A stretch of 64,000 bases of DNA from Diaminobutyricibacter sp. McL0608 (GCF_039613825.1 NZ_CP154826.1:1550001-1614000), one strand, 5' to 3'. Shown: positions 10,538 to 19,394, counted from the first letter of the stretch. Made by a program: numbers and translations. Notes: generated from the letters alone by a model not told the origin.

Positions 10538-11748
10538 TGCGTACGACGACAGCGGACGATGCACTCCGCTCCCGGATGCGAGCCGGGGAGGCCATCCGTC
10601 TCGCCCTTGCGGGCCTCGCAGCCCGCCGGACCCGTTCGATCCTCTCGGCGCTCGGGATCGCGGTGGCGGTGGCCGCCCTCGTCGCGGTCCTCGGACTCTC
10701 GGATTCGTCCCAGGCCGGGCTCCTCGCGCAGTTGGGGGCCGAGGGGAACCTCCTGACCGTCGCGACGGGCCAGACGTTCAGCGGAAACATCACGCCGCTG
10801 CCGACCACGGCGGAAGCGATGATCGGTGCGATCCCGCCGGTCGAGCATGTGACCGCGGTCGGAACCCTCCCTGCCGCGACGGTGCGGCGCAGTGCGGCCG
10901 TCCCGGCCATCAACACGTCCGGGATCAGCGTGGTGGCCGCCCAGGCGTCGCTGATGTCGGCGCTCGACGGACGCATCCTCGCCGGGCAGTACCTGGGCCG
11001 GGCGGCCGATTCGTATCCCGAAGCCGTCCTCGGCTTCAGTGCCGCCCAGAACCTGGGGATCGACACCCTGGGACCTCAGACGCAGGTGTTCATCGCCGGG
11101 CGCTATTTCGCGGTCGTCGGGATCCTCGGCCCGATCGCGGTCGCGCCAGAACTCGATGATGCGGCGCTCGTCAGCTTCCCGCTGGCGACCGCGGCATTCG
11201 GCTTCGACGGGACCCCAACGAGGATCTACGTCAGGACCGACCCGGACCGGACCGAGGCGGTGGCGGCTGTGCTCCCGTTCACAGCGTCGCCGGATGCGCC
11301 CGACCAGGTCGAGGTGCGCCGCCCGTCCGACGTACTCGCCGCCCGGCTCGAAGCGCGCAACACCTTCGTGGACCTGTTCGTCGCGCTTGCGGGCGTCGCA
11401 CTCCTCGTCGGGGGGGTGGGAATAGCGAACATCATGGTCATCGCCGTTTTCGAGCGGCGAACCGAGATCGGCCTGCGTCGGGCGCTCGGCGCGCGATCCC
11501 GACACGTCGCTGTGCAGTTCCTCCTCGAATCGATCCTCCTGTCGATGTGCGGTGGCGTGGCGGGTGTCGCCATCGGGGCGGCTATCACCTGGATCGTCGC
11601 CTCCGCGCAAGCGACCCCGCCCGTGGTCTCGCTGCAGGTGGCCGGCCTCGCGGTGCTCGCGACCGTCGTCGTGGGCGCGATCGCCGGAATCTACCCTGCC
11701 GCGCGGGCAGCCCGACTGTCGCCGGCGGATGCGCTGCGATCCGTCTGA
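10534..11748 (+). CDS. ABC transporter permease, MacB/FtsX type
   Basis: A 404-residue permease: first membrane helix near residues 25-50 after the MacB_PCD start LAARRTRSILSALGIAVAVAAL, a long extracytoplasmic domain (about 60-275), then three helices including LVGGVGIANIMVIAVFERRTEIGLRRALGA, the FtsX coupling region, and the final PAARAARLSPADALRSV. This four-helix MacB layout with an adaptor carrying a wall-binding domain suggests a complex that extracts or exports peptides or lipids at the envelope. The neighbouring two-component system suggests induction by the same agents. Confidence 0.9.
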   Translation: MMRTTTADDALRSRMRAGEAIRLALAGLAARRTRSILSALGIAVAVAALVAVLGLSDSSQAGLLAQLGAEGNLLTVATGQTFSGNITPLPTTAEAMIGAIPPVEHVTAVGTLPAATVRRSAAVPAINTSGISVVAAQASLMSALDGRILAGQYLGRAADSYPEAVLGFSAAQNLGIDTLGPQTQVFIAGRYFAVVGILGPIAVAPELDDAALVSFPLATAAFGFDGTPTRIYVRTDPDRTEAVAAVLPFTASPDAPDQVEVRRPSDVLAARLEARNTFVDLFVALAGVALLVGGVGIANIMVIAVFERRTEIGLRRALGARSRHVAVQFLLESILLSMCGGVAGVAIGAAITWIVASAQATPPVVSLQVAGLAVLATVVVGAIAGIYPAARAARLSPADALRSV

Positions 11749-11806
11749 GGCGGATCGCGCGTAAGACCCACTGGCGGCTGTCAGGGGTCGAATCTATGCT
11801 GACACC

Positions 11807-12454
11807 ATGTTCGTCGAGGGGACCCTTCGATGGCAGGTCACCGAGGATTGTCCGTGGGACCTGCTGATGGCTCTCGCCCTCCGCGACCTCGCCGGTCTCA
11901 CGAAAGTGGAGCAACCGCCCATTCCACGGGTCTTCCCGGCTGTCGCGCGTGTCATGCACCCGGCTGCGGGTTCGGATCCGCTGCCGCGACCGACCGTCCA
12001 GGGACACACGTCGAACCCCGATCCTGCGACCCTCGCCGACCAGTGGCGGGCGTGGTGGGAGCTCAGCCTGCAGCGCGAGCGTCGCCCCATCGTCACGCAG
12101 CTGAAGCCACCGCATTTCGAGCTCTTCGACCGGGCGATCGAACTCCAGGACCTGGTCACCGAATACTACGAGGACGCCGTCGCGTGGGCGGCAGAGCGTC
12201 ACGAGGAGTACGCCCGCCTGAGCCTTCTCCAGCACTCGCGTCGAGCTGCGGACATCGTCGATGTGGTGCGCGATCGCGAACACGAACTCCGCAGGCAGGC
12301 CGGCTACTTCCGGCTGGACATCTATGTACTGCCGCTGGCCGAACCGGGTGCCTGGATCGTCGCCCCCCACACCGTCGTCGTGAGCACGTCCCTCCGCGAC
12401 GACTCGGCCGCATTCCGCGACTGGTTCACGCCCCTCATCGCTGCCCTCGTCTGA
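11807..12454 (+). CDS. Hypothetical protein, 215 aa
   Basis: I do not recognise this soluble protein. It is rich in Arg, Glu and Trp with a helical middle (LQDLVTEYYEDAVAWAAERHEE) and a C-terminal beta-rich part (FRLDIYVLPLAEPGAWIVAP). There is no signal peptide, membrane helix or metal motif. TATGCT at 11795-11800 lies 6 bases before the ATG, marking a leaderless start and its own transcript, separate from the ABC operon that ends 58 bases upstream. The long hairpin at 12476-12534 is its likely terminator. Confidence 0.7.
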   Translation: MFVEGTLRWQVTEDCPWDLLMALALRDLAGLTKVEQPPIPRVFPAVARVMHPAAGSDPLPRPTVQGHTSNPDPATLADQWRAWWELSLQRERRPIVTQLKPPHFELFDRAIELQDLVTEYYEDAVAWAAERHEEYARLSLLQHSRRAADIVDVVRDREHELRRQAGYFRLDIYVLPLAEPGAWIVAPHTVVVSTSLRDDSAAFRDWFTPLIAALV

Positions 12455-12475
12455 CCCTGCCCGCCCGGATCGGGG

Positions 12476-12534
12476 CCGAGCACAGGAAAAGTCACCCCAT
12501 TCTTCGCGAATGACGTGACTTTTCCTGTGCTCGG
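12476..12534. terminator. Very long hairpin between convergent genes
   Basis: Arms 12476-12502 and 12508-12534 are 27 bases each, with a perfect 20-base outer stem beginning CCGAGCACAGG, two mismatches, and an inner ATTC/GAAT closing the 5-base loop TTCGC. It lies between the convergent hypothetical gene and aldo-keto reductase gene, so a bidirectional terminator is likely, but the stem is longer than needed and the T-run is inside it. Confidence 0.75.
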
Positions 12535-12561
12535 CGTCGACCAGGCGGGGTGGGGCGCCGA

Positions 12562-13566
12562 TTACGCGGGGCGTCGGTCCGGCGACACGGTCTGAGCGGG
12601 ATCGGTCTCGGCGATGTCGCCGACGGCGACATCGATGCGGGCGAGCACCGACGCGTCGAGTGTGATCCCTGCGGCTTCGGCGTTCGACGCGACCTGCTCG
12701 GGGCGCGAGGCGCCCACGATGGCGCCCGACACGTTCGGGTTCTGGAGCACCCAGGCGACAGCGAGCTGCGCCATCGTGATCCCGAGTTCGTCGGCGATCG
12801 GCTGGAGCTTCTGAACCGACGTCAGGATGTCGTCGCGCATGAAGCCCTTGATCGTGTTCGCGCCGCCCTTCTCATCCAGCGCGCGGCTGCCGGCCGGTGC
12901 GTCGGCGCCCGGCTTGTACTTGCCGGTGAGCACGCCCTGGGCGACCGGCGACCACACGATCTGCGAGATGCCGAGCTCGGCCGAGGTCGGAACGACCTCC
13001 GACTCGATCACGCGCCACAACATCGAGTACTGCGGCTGGTTGGAGATGAACTGGATTCCCAGGTCGCGAGCGAGCTTGTGTCCGGCACGCAGCTGGTCGG
13101 CATTCCACTCCGAAACCCCGATGTACAGGGCTTTGCCCGCGCGCACGACATCGGCGAACGCCTGCATCGTCTCTTCGATGGGGGTCTCGTAGTCGAAGCG
13201 GTGGGCCTGGTAGAGGTCGACGTAGTCGGTGCCCAGCCGTTCGAGCGAGGCGTCGATGGATTCCATGATGTGCTTGCGGGACAGGCCGACGTCGTTGTGC
13301 CCCTTGGGACCGGTGGGCCAGTACACCTTGGTGAAGATCTCCAGGGAGGACCGACGCTGGCCACGGAGGGCGTCGCCGAGCACGCGCTCGGCCTCCGTGT
13401 TCGCATAGGCGTCGGCGGTGTCGAACGTCGTGATGCCGGCGTCGAGGGCGGCCTGGACACACTGCTTCGCCACGTCGTTCTCGACCTGCGAAGCGTGGGT
13501 CAGCCAGTTGCCGTAGATGATCTCCGAGATCTTGAAGCCGGAGTTTCCGAGATATCTGAATTCCAT
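12562..13566 (-). CDS. Aldo/keto reductase (K+ channel beta-subunit-like)
   Basis: A 334-residue TIM-barrel oxidoreductase using NADPH. The catalytic tetrad is visible: Asp and Tyr in FDTADAYANTEAERVLG, Lys in IFTKVYW, and His in LYQAHRFD. IVGASRPEQVASN near the C-terminus binds the cofactor phosphate. MEFRYLGNSGFKISEI and IVWSPVAQGVLTGKY place it in the AKR group that includes Kv-beta and YghZ. The ATG is set by TAGCGT 7 bases upstream; the longer upstream frame is a shadow. It stands alone between a terminator hairpin and the divergent dinB gene. Substrate unknown. Confidence 0.92.
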   Translation of the reverse strand: MEFRYLGNSGFKISEIIYGNWLTHASQVENDVAKQCVQAALDAGITTFDTADAYANTEAERVLGDALRGQRRSSLEIFTKVYWPTGPKGHNDVGLSRKHIMESIDASLERLGTDYVDLYQAHRFDYETPIEETMQAFADVVRAGKALYIGVSEWNADQLRAGHKLARDLGIQFISNQPQYSMLWRVIESEVVPTSAELGISQIVWSPVAQGVLTGKYKPGADAPAGSRALDEKGGANTIKGFMRDDILTSVQKLQPIADELGITMAQLAVAWVLQNPNVSGAIVGASRPEQVASNAEAAGITLDASVLARIDVAVGDIAETDPAQTVSPDRRPA

Positions 13567-13704
13567 AGGAGAAACGCTACTCGCTCCCGCCGGCGGGCAA
13601 TTCCACGGTGAACCCGACCCCGCCCACAGGCGGAATCGGGGGCGCCCACCAGGCGCGCGTGGCAAGCTTGGGGAGTGGGACGAGCGGATGGCAGCGACCG
13701 GCGG

Positions 13705-14937
13705 GTGACGACCGATGCCGTCGACGACGCCACGGCCACCATCCTGCACGTCGACATGGATGCGTTCTTCGCCGCTGTCGAGCTTCTCGACCATCCCGAG
13801 TTACGCGGCAAGCCCGCGATCGTCGGCCACCCGGGGCCTCGCTCGGTGGTGACGAGTGCCACCTACGAAGCGCGACGGTTCGGGGTGCGGTCGGCGATGC
13901 CGGTGTCGCAGGCGCTCCGCCTGTGCCCGAATGCGATCATCCTGCCCCCGCACATGGAGAAGTATCGCGATTACTCGAAGCGCGTGATGACGATCTTCTC
14001 CGAGGTGACCCCGTTGGTCGAGCCGCTCAGTATCGACGAAGCCTTCCTCGATGTCTCCGGTGCGCGCAGGCTGCTCGGCTCGCCGCGACGCATCGCCGAG
14101 CTCATCCGGGCGCGGGTCCGCGACGAGACAGGGCTCACCTGTTCGGTCGGGGCGGCATCGACGAAGTTCGTCGCCAAGCTCGCCTCCGGGCGGGCGAAAC
14201 CGGACGGTCTCCTGGTCATCCCGGCATCCGAGACCCTCGCTTACCTGCGCCCGCTCCCCGTCGGCGCCCTGTGGGGTGTGGGGGAGAGCACGCAGCAATC
14301 GCTCCAGCGACTCGGCCTCCACACTGTCGCCGATCTGGCGGACACGCCGCTCGCAGTCCTGCAGCGCGCCGTCGGCGATGCCGCCGGCCGCAAACTCCAC
14401 GACCTGGCGAATGGCGTCGACACGCGCAGCGTGGTCGTCACGTCGCGGGAGAAGAGCGTCGGCCACGAGATGACGTTCGAACAGGACATCTCCGACCCCG
14501 TCAGGCTCCGCCGCGAACTGCTGCGGCTGTCGAGCCAGGTCGGTGCGCGATTGCGCAAACACGAGCTGGTCGGCCGCACGGTGGCGCTCAAGCTGCGATT
14601 CTCCGACTTCCGCACCGTCACGCGCTCGCGCACGCTGGCCGAGCCGACGAACGTCGGGCGGCGGATCTTCGAGGAAGTGACCTCGATCTACGACGGACTC
14701 GGACTCGGCCGCACGCCGATCCGCCTGATCGGCGTGCGCATGGAGCAGCTCGGCGAAGCGGGCGACAACCGGCTCGCCCTCTGGGATCCCGATGAGGAGT
14801 GGCGTGAAGCGGAGCGGACGCTCGACCAGGTGAGCGCACGATTCGGCCGCGGAGCGATCGGTCCGGCGTCGCTGGTCAGGTCCACGGGTTCGACCGTCGG
14901 CGAGACGGCGAACCCGCGGGCGATGCCCGACGACTGA
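13705..14937 (+). CDS. dinB: DNA polymerase IV (Y-family translesion polymerase)
   Basis: A 410-residue Y-family polymerase. ILHVDMDAFFAAVELLDHPEL holds the first catalytic aspartate pair, SIDEAFLDVSGARRLLG the second acidic pair and steric gate region, and CSVGAASTKFVAKLAS the fingers. GVGESTQQSLQRLGLHTVADLAD is the helix-hairpin-helix thumb, followed by the little-finger domain with ALKLRFSDFRTVTRSRTL. It copies damaged DNA during SOS stress. The canonical C-terminal beta-clamp motif is not obvious after residue 340. The GTG at 13705 is chosen over 13675 because it directly precedes the conserved N-terminus. No clear LexA box is visible upstream. Confidence 0.93.
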   Translation: MTTDAVDDATATILHVDMDAFFAAVELLDHPELRGKPAIVGHPGPRSVVTSATYEARRFGVRSAMPVSQALRLCPNAIILPPHMEKYRDYSKRVMTIFSEVTPLVEPLSIDEAFLDVSGARRLLGSPRRIAELIRARVRDETGLTCSVGAASTKFVAKLASGRAKPDGLLVIPASETLAYLRPLPVGALWGVGESTQQSLQRLGLHTVADLADTPLAVLQRAVGDAAGRKLHDLANGVDTRSVVVTSREKSVGHEMTFEQDISDPVRLRRELLRLSSQVGARLRKHELVGRTVALKLRFSDFRTVTRSRTLAEPTNVGRRIFEEVTSIYDGLGLGRTPIRLIGVRMEQLGEAGDNRLALWDPDEEWREAERTLDQVSARFGRGAIGPASLVRSTGSTVGETANPRAMPDD

Positions 14938-14973
14938 TCCGGCGGACCGGGCGACTCGGCACAGGTCGGGGCG

Positions 14974-15891
14974 TCAGCGCATCCCGACCAGGATGCCGCG
15001 ATGGTCGCTGCCGTTGTCGGGGAGGACCGTGCTGCTGACAGTCGTCAGGCCGCGGGTGAGAGCGTGATCGAGGCGGGCGACCGGGAACTCCGCCGGCCAG
15101 GTGAAGCCGAACCCGAGATCGCTCTGCGACGCCTCGTGGACGATCCGGGTGAGCGGCGTGAACGCGCGGTCGGTCGACGCACTGTTGAAGTCGCCGACGA
15201 CGACGACGCGCGACGAATGATCGGCCTTCAGGGTCGCCGTGAGGTTCGCGAGCATCGTGTCGCGCTGCTGGTACTGACCCGGGCGCACCGACGCCAGATG
15301 CACGGCGTAGACCCTGGTCGGGCTGCCCGGAGTGTCGAGGTCGACCCACAGCGCCCGATCCCAGCCGAGGCCGAGATCGAGGCGTTTCTCGCCTCTGATC
15401 GGGATCGTGCTCCACACGCCGACCGTGCCGACGATCTGCGAGTACGGGTACTTCGCGTCGAGCGCCGCGCCGACGGCTGCCCGCGATGTCGAGTCGAGCT
15501 CCTGGAGTGCGATGACGTCCGGGTGCTTCGCCGCGAGGTCGGCGGCGATCGATCCGGCAGCCGTGTTCTGGGCGTGGATGTTCTCACTCGCGACAGTCAG
15601 CGACGTCGCGCCGGTCGCCATGCCGGGAAGCATCGCCGGCCCGAAGGTGAGCGACCAGATGGCGACGGCGACGGCGACGCAGAGCCCGCCGAGGAGCGAG
15701 AACCGCAGGAGCGCGGCGATGCCGAGGAGGAGGATCGCACCTCCCAGCCAGGGCAGGAATGTCTCGATGAGCGAGGCGGCGCCACCCACGTCGGGGAGGA
15801 TTCCGTGCCAGAGGATCAGCGCGCCGACAAGGAGTGCCAGAACGCCGACGGCGATGCCGCGGGGTCCGCGGGCTGCTCTGGCGTTCGACAC
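14974..15891 (-). CDS. Membrane-anchored endonuclease/exonuclease/phosphatase family protein
   Basis: A 305-residue protein with three N-terminal membrane helices (about residues 12-32, 42-62, 66-90) and an outward-facing EEP domain. Catalytic landmarks are SENIHAQN, LQELDST (metal Glu), VVVGDFNSASTDRAF (Asp/Asn) and the final GSDHRGILVGM (Asp-His). EEP enzymes of this layout cleave phosphodiesters such as sphingomyelin, phosphoinositides or nucleic acids; the target here is unknown. A leaderless start is suggested by AATAAT 6 bases before the GTG. It is convergent with dinB, 36 bases away. Confidence 0.85.
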   Translation of the reverse strand: MSNARAARGPRGIAVGVLALLVGALILWHGILPDVGGAASLIETFLPWLGGAILLLGIAALLRFSLLGGLCVAVAVAIWSLTFGPAMLPGMATGATSLTVASENIHAQNTAAGSIAADLAAKHPDVIALQELDSTSRAAVGAALDAKYPYSQIVGTVGVWSTIPIRGEKRLDLGLGWDRALWVDLDTPGSPTRVYAVHLASVRPGQYQQRDTMLANLTATLKADHSSRVVVVGDFNSASTDRAFTPLTRIVHEASQSDLGFGFTWPAEFPVARLDHALTRGLTTVSSTVLPDNGSDHRGILVGMR

Positions 15892-16004
15892 CTGACGATT
15901 ATTCCGTGCTCTCTGGTGAGAAGAATCCGCAAACGCTGGACGCAGCCTGTACGCGACTCGAAACCGCCCTGTTCACCGACCGCCCCGGCGGGTAGCGTGG
16001 CAGC

Positions 16005-16337
16005 ATGACGAACACCTCGCTCCGGCTTGCAGAGACCTTGACGTCCAACGGCATCAGGTCGGTCTACGGTGACCCTGTCGAACTCGACGGAATCACGCTG
16101 ATCCCGGTTGCGCTCGTGCAGTACGGCTTCGGCGCCGGCTCCATGGGCGGAGAGCCGGACACGGGTGCCGGAGGCGGCGGTGGCGGCGGATACAGCATTC
16201 CGCTCGGCGCATATGTGCGCGACCGGAACGGCCTGCGCTTCCGGCCGAACATCATCACGCTCCTCGTGGTGGGCATCCCCTTCGTGTTCGTGGCCGGACA
16301 CGCCTGGACCCGCATCATCCGCGCGCTGAAGCGATAG
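16005..16337 (+). CDS. GerW/YtfJ-family protein
   Basis: A 110-residue protein with a conserved N-terminal half (VYGDPVELDGITLIPVALV) and a glycine-rich loop that match the GerW/YtfJ family, named for Bacillus spore germination but widespread in non-sporulating actinobacteria. The second half reads YSIPLGAYVRDRNGLRFRPN and ends with a hydrophobic helix and basic tail, so it is probably a membrane-associated cytoplasmic protein. TAGCGT at 15993-15998, 6 bases before the ATG, indicates a leaderless mRNA. Its cellular role is unknown. Confidence 0.78.
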   Translation: MTNTSLRLAETLTSNGIRSVYGDPVELDGITLIPVALVQYGFGAGSMGGEPDTGAGGGGGGGYSIPLGAYVRDRNGLRFRPNIITLLVVGIPFVFVAGHAWTRIIRALKR

Positions 16338-16359
16338 CGCCGCACTAGACTGTTCCACG

Positions 16360-16449
16360 AACACGGGAGTCCGGTGAGCCGGGCTGAGAGGAAGCTTCTC
16401 AAGCTTCGACCGTCGAACCTGATCTGGATAATGCCAGCGCAGGGAGGCC
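16360..16449 (+). ncRNA. TPP riboswitch (thi-box aptamer)
   Basis: The conserved thi-box elements are present in order: GGGCTGAGAGG (16381-16391), a variable P3 hairpin with GAAGCTTCTCAAGCTTC, then ACCTGATCTGGATAATGCCA and GCGCAGGGAGG. CTGAGA and CTGAT plus GATAATGCCAGCG form the pyrimidine- and pyrophosphate-binding pockets. It lies 50 bases before ykoE, so thiamine pyrophosphate should switch off the transporter. Confidence 0.95.
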
Positions 16450-16464
16450 GCATTTCTCAATCCC

Positions 16465-16493
16465 GTGCCCTCTTTTCCCAAGTGAAAGGGCAC
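16465..16493 (+). promoter_or_regulatory. Riboswitch expression platform: RBS-sequestering hairpin
   Basis: GTGCCCT (16465-16471) pairs with AGGGCAC (16487-16493), extended by TTT/GAA after a one-base bulge. The right arm contains the AAAGGG ribosome-binding site of ykoE. This suggests control at translation initiation when the aptamer is TPP-bound; there is no T-run that would indicate a transcription terminator. Confidence 0.7.
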
Positions 16494-16498
16494 GAACA

Positions 16499-17119
16499 GT
16501 GCACGCAACCATTGCATCAACCACCGGTCGACCGACACGCACCTTCAAGTGGCGTGTCGTCGACATCGTCGTAGCAAGCGTCGTCGCCGTCGCGAGCGGC
16601 GTCATCTTCTGGGCGTGGGGGATCGCCTGGACCCCGATCAGCGCGCCCGTGACGGCGGCGCTTCCGGGACTCCAGGGCATCCTGAACGGTCCCTGGCTGT
16701 TCGCGGGGGTGCTCGGCGCCCTCATCATCCGCAAGCCCGGCGCCGCGATCTTCACAGAACTCGTCGCCGCCATCGTCTCTGCGTTGCTCGGAACGCAATG
16801 GGGACTGACGACGCTCCTCTCCGGTTTCGTCCAGGGACTCGGCGCAGAGATCGTCTTCGCTCTGTTCCTCTACGCCAACTGGCGGCTCTACGTGGCGCTG
16901 CTCGCGGGCGCAGGCGCAGGACTGGCGGAGTCGGTACTCGACCTCGTCGTCTCGTACCCCGGTGTGAAGCCGGAGTTCGCGATCATCTACACGATCACGA
17001 CCACCATCTCAGGGATCGTCGTGGCCGGTCTCGGATCCTGGCTGGTCGTGCGTGCACTGGCGAAGACGGGTGCGCTCAGCCGCTTCGCCGCCGGCCGGGC
17101 TGTCACGAGTCAGGCCTGA
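16499..17119 (+). CDS. ykoE: ECF transporter substrate-binding (S) component YkoE
   Basis: A 206-residue membrane protein of the YkoE family, the S component of an energy-coupling-factor transporter for hydroxymethylpyrimidine or another thiamine precursor. Five or six hydrophobic helices are visible, with the family stretch GIAWTPISAPVTAALPGLQGILNGPWLFAG and FTELVAAIVSALLGTQWG. The GTG start has AAAGGG 8 bases upstream, the site buried by the riboswitch hairpin. ykoD follows after 11 bases. Confidence 0.92.
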   Translation: MHATIASTTGRPTRTFKWRVVDIVVASVVAVASGVIFWAWGIAWTPISAPVTAALPGLQGILNGPWLFAGVLGALIIRKPGAAIFTELVAAIVSALLGTQWGLTTLLSGFVQGLGAEIVFALFLYANWRLYVALLAGAGAGLAESVLDLVVSYPGVKPEFAIIYTITTTISGIVVAGLGSWLVVRALAKTGALSRFAAGRAVTSQA

Positions 17120-17130
17120 GCATTCCGGAG

Positions 17131-18615
17131 ATGGATGGTCGGCCTGCGTCGGTCACCAGCGAAGGCTGGGGCTGGCGGTACGGAGGGCGCGCGGCGTGGG
17201 CCGTGCGCGATCTGTCGCTGCGCATCGAGCCGGGGGAGCGCATCCTGCTGCTCGGCGCATCCGGGTCGGGCAAGAGCACGCTGCTCGCGGCGCTGGCCGG
17301 AGTGCTCGGAGGCGATGACGACGGCGAGGCGCACGGCAGGCTGCTGATCGACGGGGAACGCCCCGGCGTCCTGCGCGGTCGGAGTGGTCTCCTTCTCCAG
17401 GATCCCGATGCCCAGGTCATTCTCGCGCGCGTCGGCGACGATGTGGCTTTCGGCTGCGAGAACCTCGGGATCCCGCGGGACGAGACGTGGCGACGGGTGC
17501 GCGCATCCCTCGACGCGGTCGGTCTTGAGCTGCCGCTCGATCATCCGACGTCCACGCTGTCCGGTGGCCAGAAGCAACGCCTAGCGCTTGCCGGCATCCT
17601 CGCCATGCGGCCTGGTCTGCTCCTGCTCGACGAGCCCACGGCGAACCTCGACCCGGAGGGCGTCGGGGAGGTGCGGGATGCGGTGGGCGCGGTCGTCCGG
17701 TCGACGGGCGCGACGCTGGTCGTGGTCGAGCACCGCGTGTCCGTGTGGCGTGACCTCGTCGACCGGGTGATCGTACTCGCCGCGGACGGCGGCGTTCTGG
17801 CCGACGGAGCGCCGGATGCGGTGCTCGCCGACGAAGCGGACGTCCTTCGGCGCGCGGGCGTCTGGCTCCCTCATGACGAGCTTCCCGCGTCGCGGGTCGT
17901 GGACGGTCCTCCGGGTCCGGCTCTCCTCGAGGCGTCCGGGCTTGCGCTCCGGCGCGGCCGCGGGGAGCTGCTGTCGCACCGGATCGACCTGAGCGTCGAC
18001 GCGGGCTCGGCGATTGCGCTGACCGGCCGGAACGGTGTGGGCAAGTCGACGCTTGCACTGACGCTGGGCGGCCTCATCCCCTCCGCTGGCGGATCGCTCG
18101 TCGCGACGCCGGAGCTCGCCGCCGGCGCGGCGGCATCACCGCAGCGCTGGACATCGGCGCAGCTCCTCACCCGCATCGGCAGTGTGTTCCAGAACCCGGA
18201 GCACCAACTGCTGGAAGCGACCGTGCGCGCCGAGCTCCTGGTGGGACCGCAGGCGCTCCGACTCCCGCTCGCCGAAGCGTCGCAGCGGGTGGACGACCTG
18301 CTCGAGCGCCTCAGGCTCGCCGACCTCGCCGACGCCAACCCGTTCACGCTCTCGGGAGGGCAGAAGCGGCGGCTCTCGGTTGCGACCGCTCTCATCTCCC
18401 GGCCGCGCGTACTGGTCTTCGACGAGCCCACCTTCGGTCAGGATGCGCTCACCTGGGCGCGGCTGGTCGAGCTGATCGCAGAGCTGCGCGCCGACGGGCA
18501 CGCCGTCGTCGCGGCGACCCACGACCTGGACTTCATCTCGGCGATCGGAGCCCGCGAGTTCCGGCTGGCATCGGACGTCGCGGATGCGGCGACGATGCGC
18601 GGGCGGCGGTCATGA
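17131..18615 (+). CDS. ykoD: ECF transporter ATPase with two fused ABC domains, YkoD
   Basis: A 494-residue fusion of both ECF ATPase subunits. Domain 1 has GASGSGKST, LSGGQKQRLALAGI and LLLLDEPTANLD; domain 2, starting near residue 260, has GRNGVGKST, LSGGQKRRLSVATAL and VLVFDEPTFGQD. This tandem form is characteristic of YkoD, which pairs with YkoE and YkoC. The start is the ATG 11 bases after the ykoE stop; the reading frame continues upstream through ykoE but only as a shadow. The GGAG abuts the ATG, so translation is probably coupled. Confidence 0.92.
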   Translation: MDGRPASVTSEGWGWRYGGRAAWAVRDLSLRIEPGERILLLGASGSGKSTLLAALAGVLGGDDDGEAHGRLLIDGERPGVLRGRSGLLLQDPDAQVILARVGDDVAFGCENLGIPRDETWRRVRASLDAVGLELPLDHPTSTLSGGQKQRLALAGILAMRPGLLLLDEPTANLDPEGVGEVRDAVGAVVRSTGATLVVVEHRVSVWRDLVDRVIVLAADGGVLADGAPDAVLADEADVLRRAGVWLPHDELPASRVVDGPPGPALLEASGLALRRGRGELLSHRIDLSVDAGSAIALTGRNGVGKSTLALTLGGLIPSAGGSLVATPELAAGAAASPQRWTSAQLLTRIGSVFQNPEHQLLEATVRAELLVGPQALRLPLAEASQRVDDLLERLRLADLADANPFTLSGGQKRRLSVATALISRPRVLVFDEPTFGQDALTWARLVELIAELRADGHAVVAATHDLDFISAIGAREFRLASDVADAATMRGRRS

Positions 18616-19394
18616 CCGTCATCGCCGCATATCGCGCAGGCCCGCTCGGGGGAGTGAACCCGGTCGCCAAGTTCGGGTTCTCACTCGCGATCACGCTCGG
18701 GCTGCTCCTGACCATCGACTGGGTCTCCGCCGCCGTCGCACTGGCAGCCGAACTGGTGCTGCTCGCCTTCGTGGGCCTCCCGCCGAAACTGGTCGTCGTG
18801 CGAACGGCGCCCGTCTGGATCGCAGCACCGCTGGCGGGGCTCACCGCGGTGCTCTACGGGCGCACGTCGGGCACGGTGTACTGGCACTGGTCGCTGATCG
18901 AAGTGAGCGACGGATCGATCGCGCTCGGAGCCGCAACGGCGCTCCGCGTGCTGGCGATCGGCATCCCGGCCGTGCTGCTGTTCGTCACCATCGATCCGAC
19001 CGACCTCGCTGACGGGCTCGCCCAGGTTCTTCGGCTGCCCGCGCGTTTCGTGCTGGGCGGCCTCGCCGGCCTGCGGCTGGTCGGACTGTTCATCGACGAC
19101 TGGCGTGCCCTCGGTCTCGCCCGGCGCGCGCGGGGTGTCGCCGATCACGGCGCCGTGCGACGCTTCCTGGGCCAGGCGTTCGCCCTGCTGGTCCTGTCGA
19201 TCCGACGGGGAAGCAAACTGGCGACCGCGATGGAGGCGCGCGGGTTCGGTGCTCCGGTTCCGCGCACCTGGGCACGCCCGTCCGTCTTCCGTGTCCGGGA
19301 CTGGATGGTCGTCCTCCTCGGCGTCGGCGTGGCGCTGCTCGCGACCGGGGTCGCGATCGCTGCAGGGAGCTGGAACCTTGTCGGCGCATCCTGA
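18612..19394 (+). CDS. ykoC: ECF transporter transmembrane (T) component YkoC
   Basis: A 260-residue T component. It starts MTVIAAYRAGPLGGVNPVAKF, as CbiQ/EcfT proteins do, has five to six helices, and carries the coupling motif SIRRGSKLATAMEARGFG (Ala-Arg-Gly type) that contacts the ATPases. ATGA overlap with ykoD couples translation. Together the three genes encode a complete ECF importer under TPP control. Confidence 0.92.
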   Translation: MTVIAAYRAGPLGGVNPVAKFGFSLAITLGLLLTIDWVSAAVALAAELVLLAFVGLPPKLVVVRTAPVWIAAPLAGLTAVLYGRTSGTVYWHWSLIEVSDGSIALGAATALRVLAIGIPAVLLFVTIDPTDLADGLAQVLRLPARFVLGGLAGLRLVGLFIDDWRALGLARRARGVADHGAVRRFLGQAFALLVLSIRRGSKLATAMEARGFGAPVPRTWARPSVFRVRDWMVVLLGVGVALLATGVAIAAGSWNLVGAS

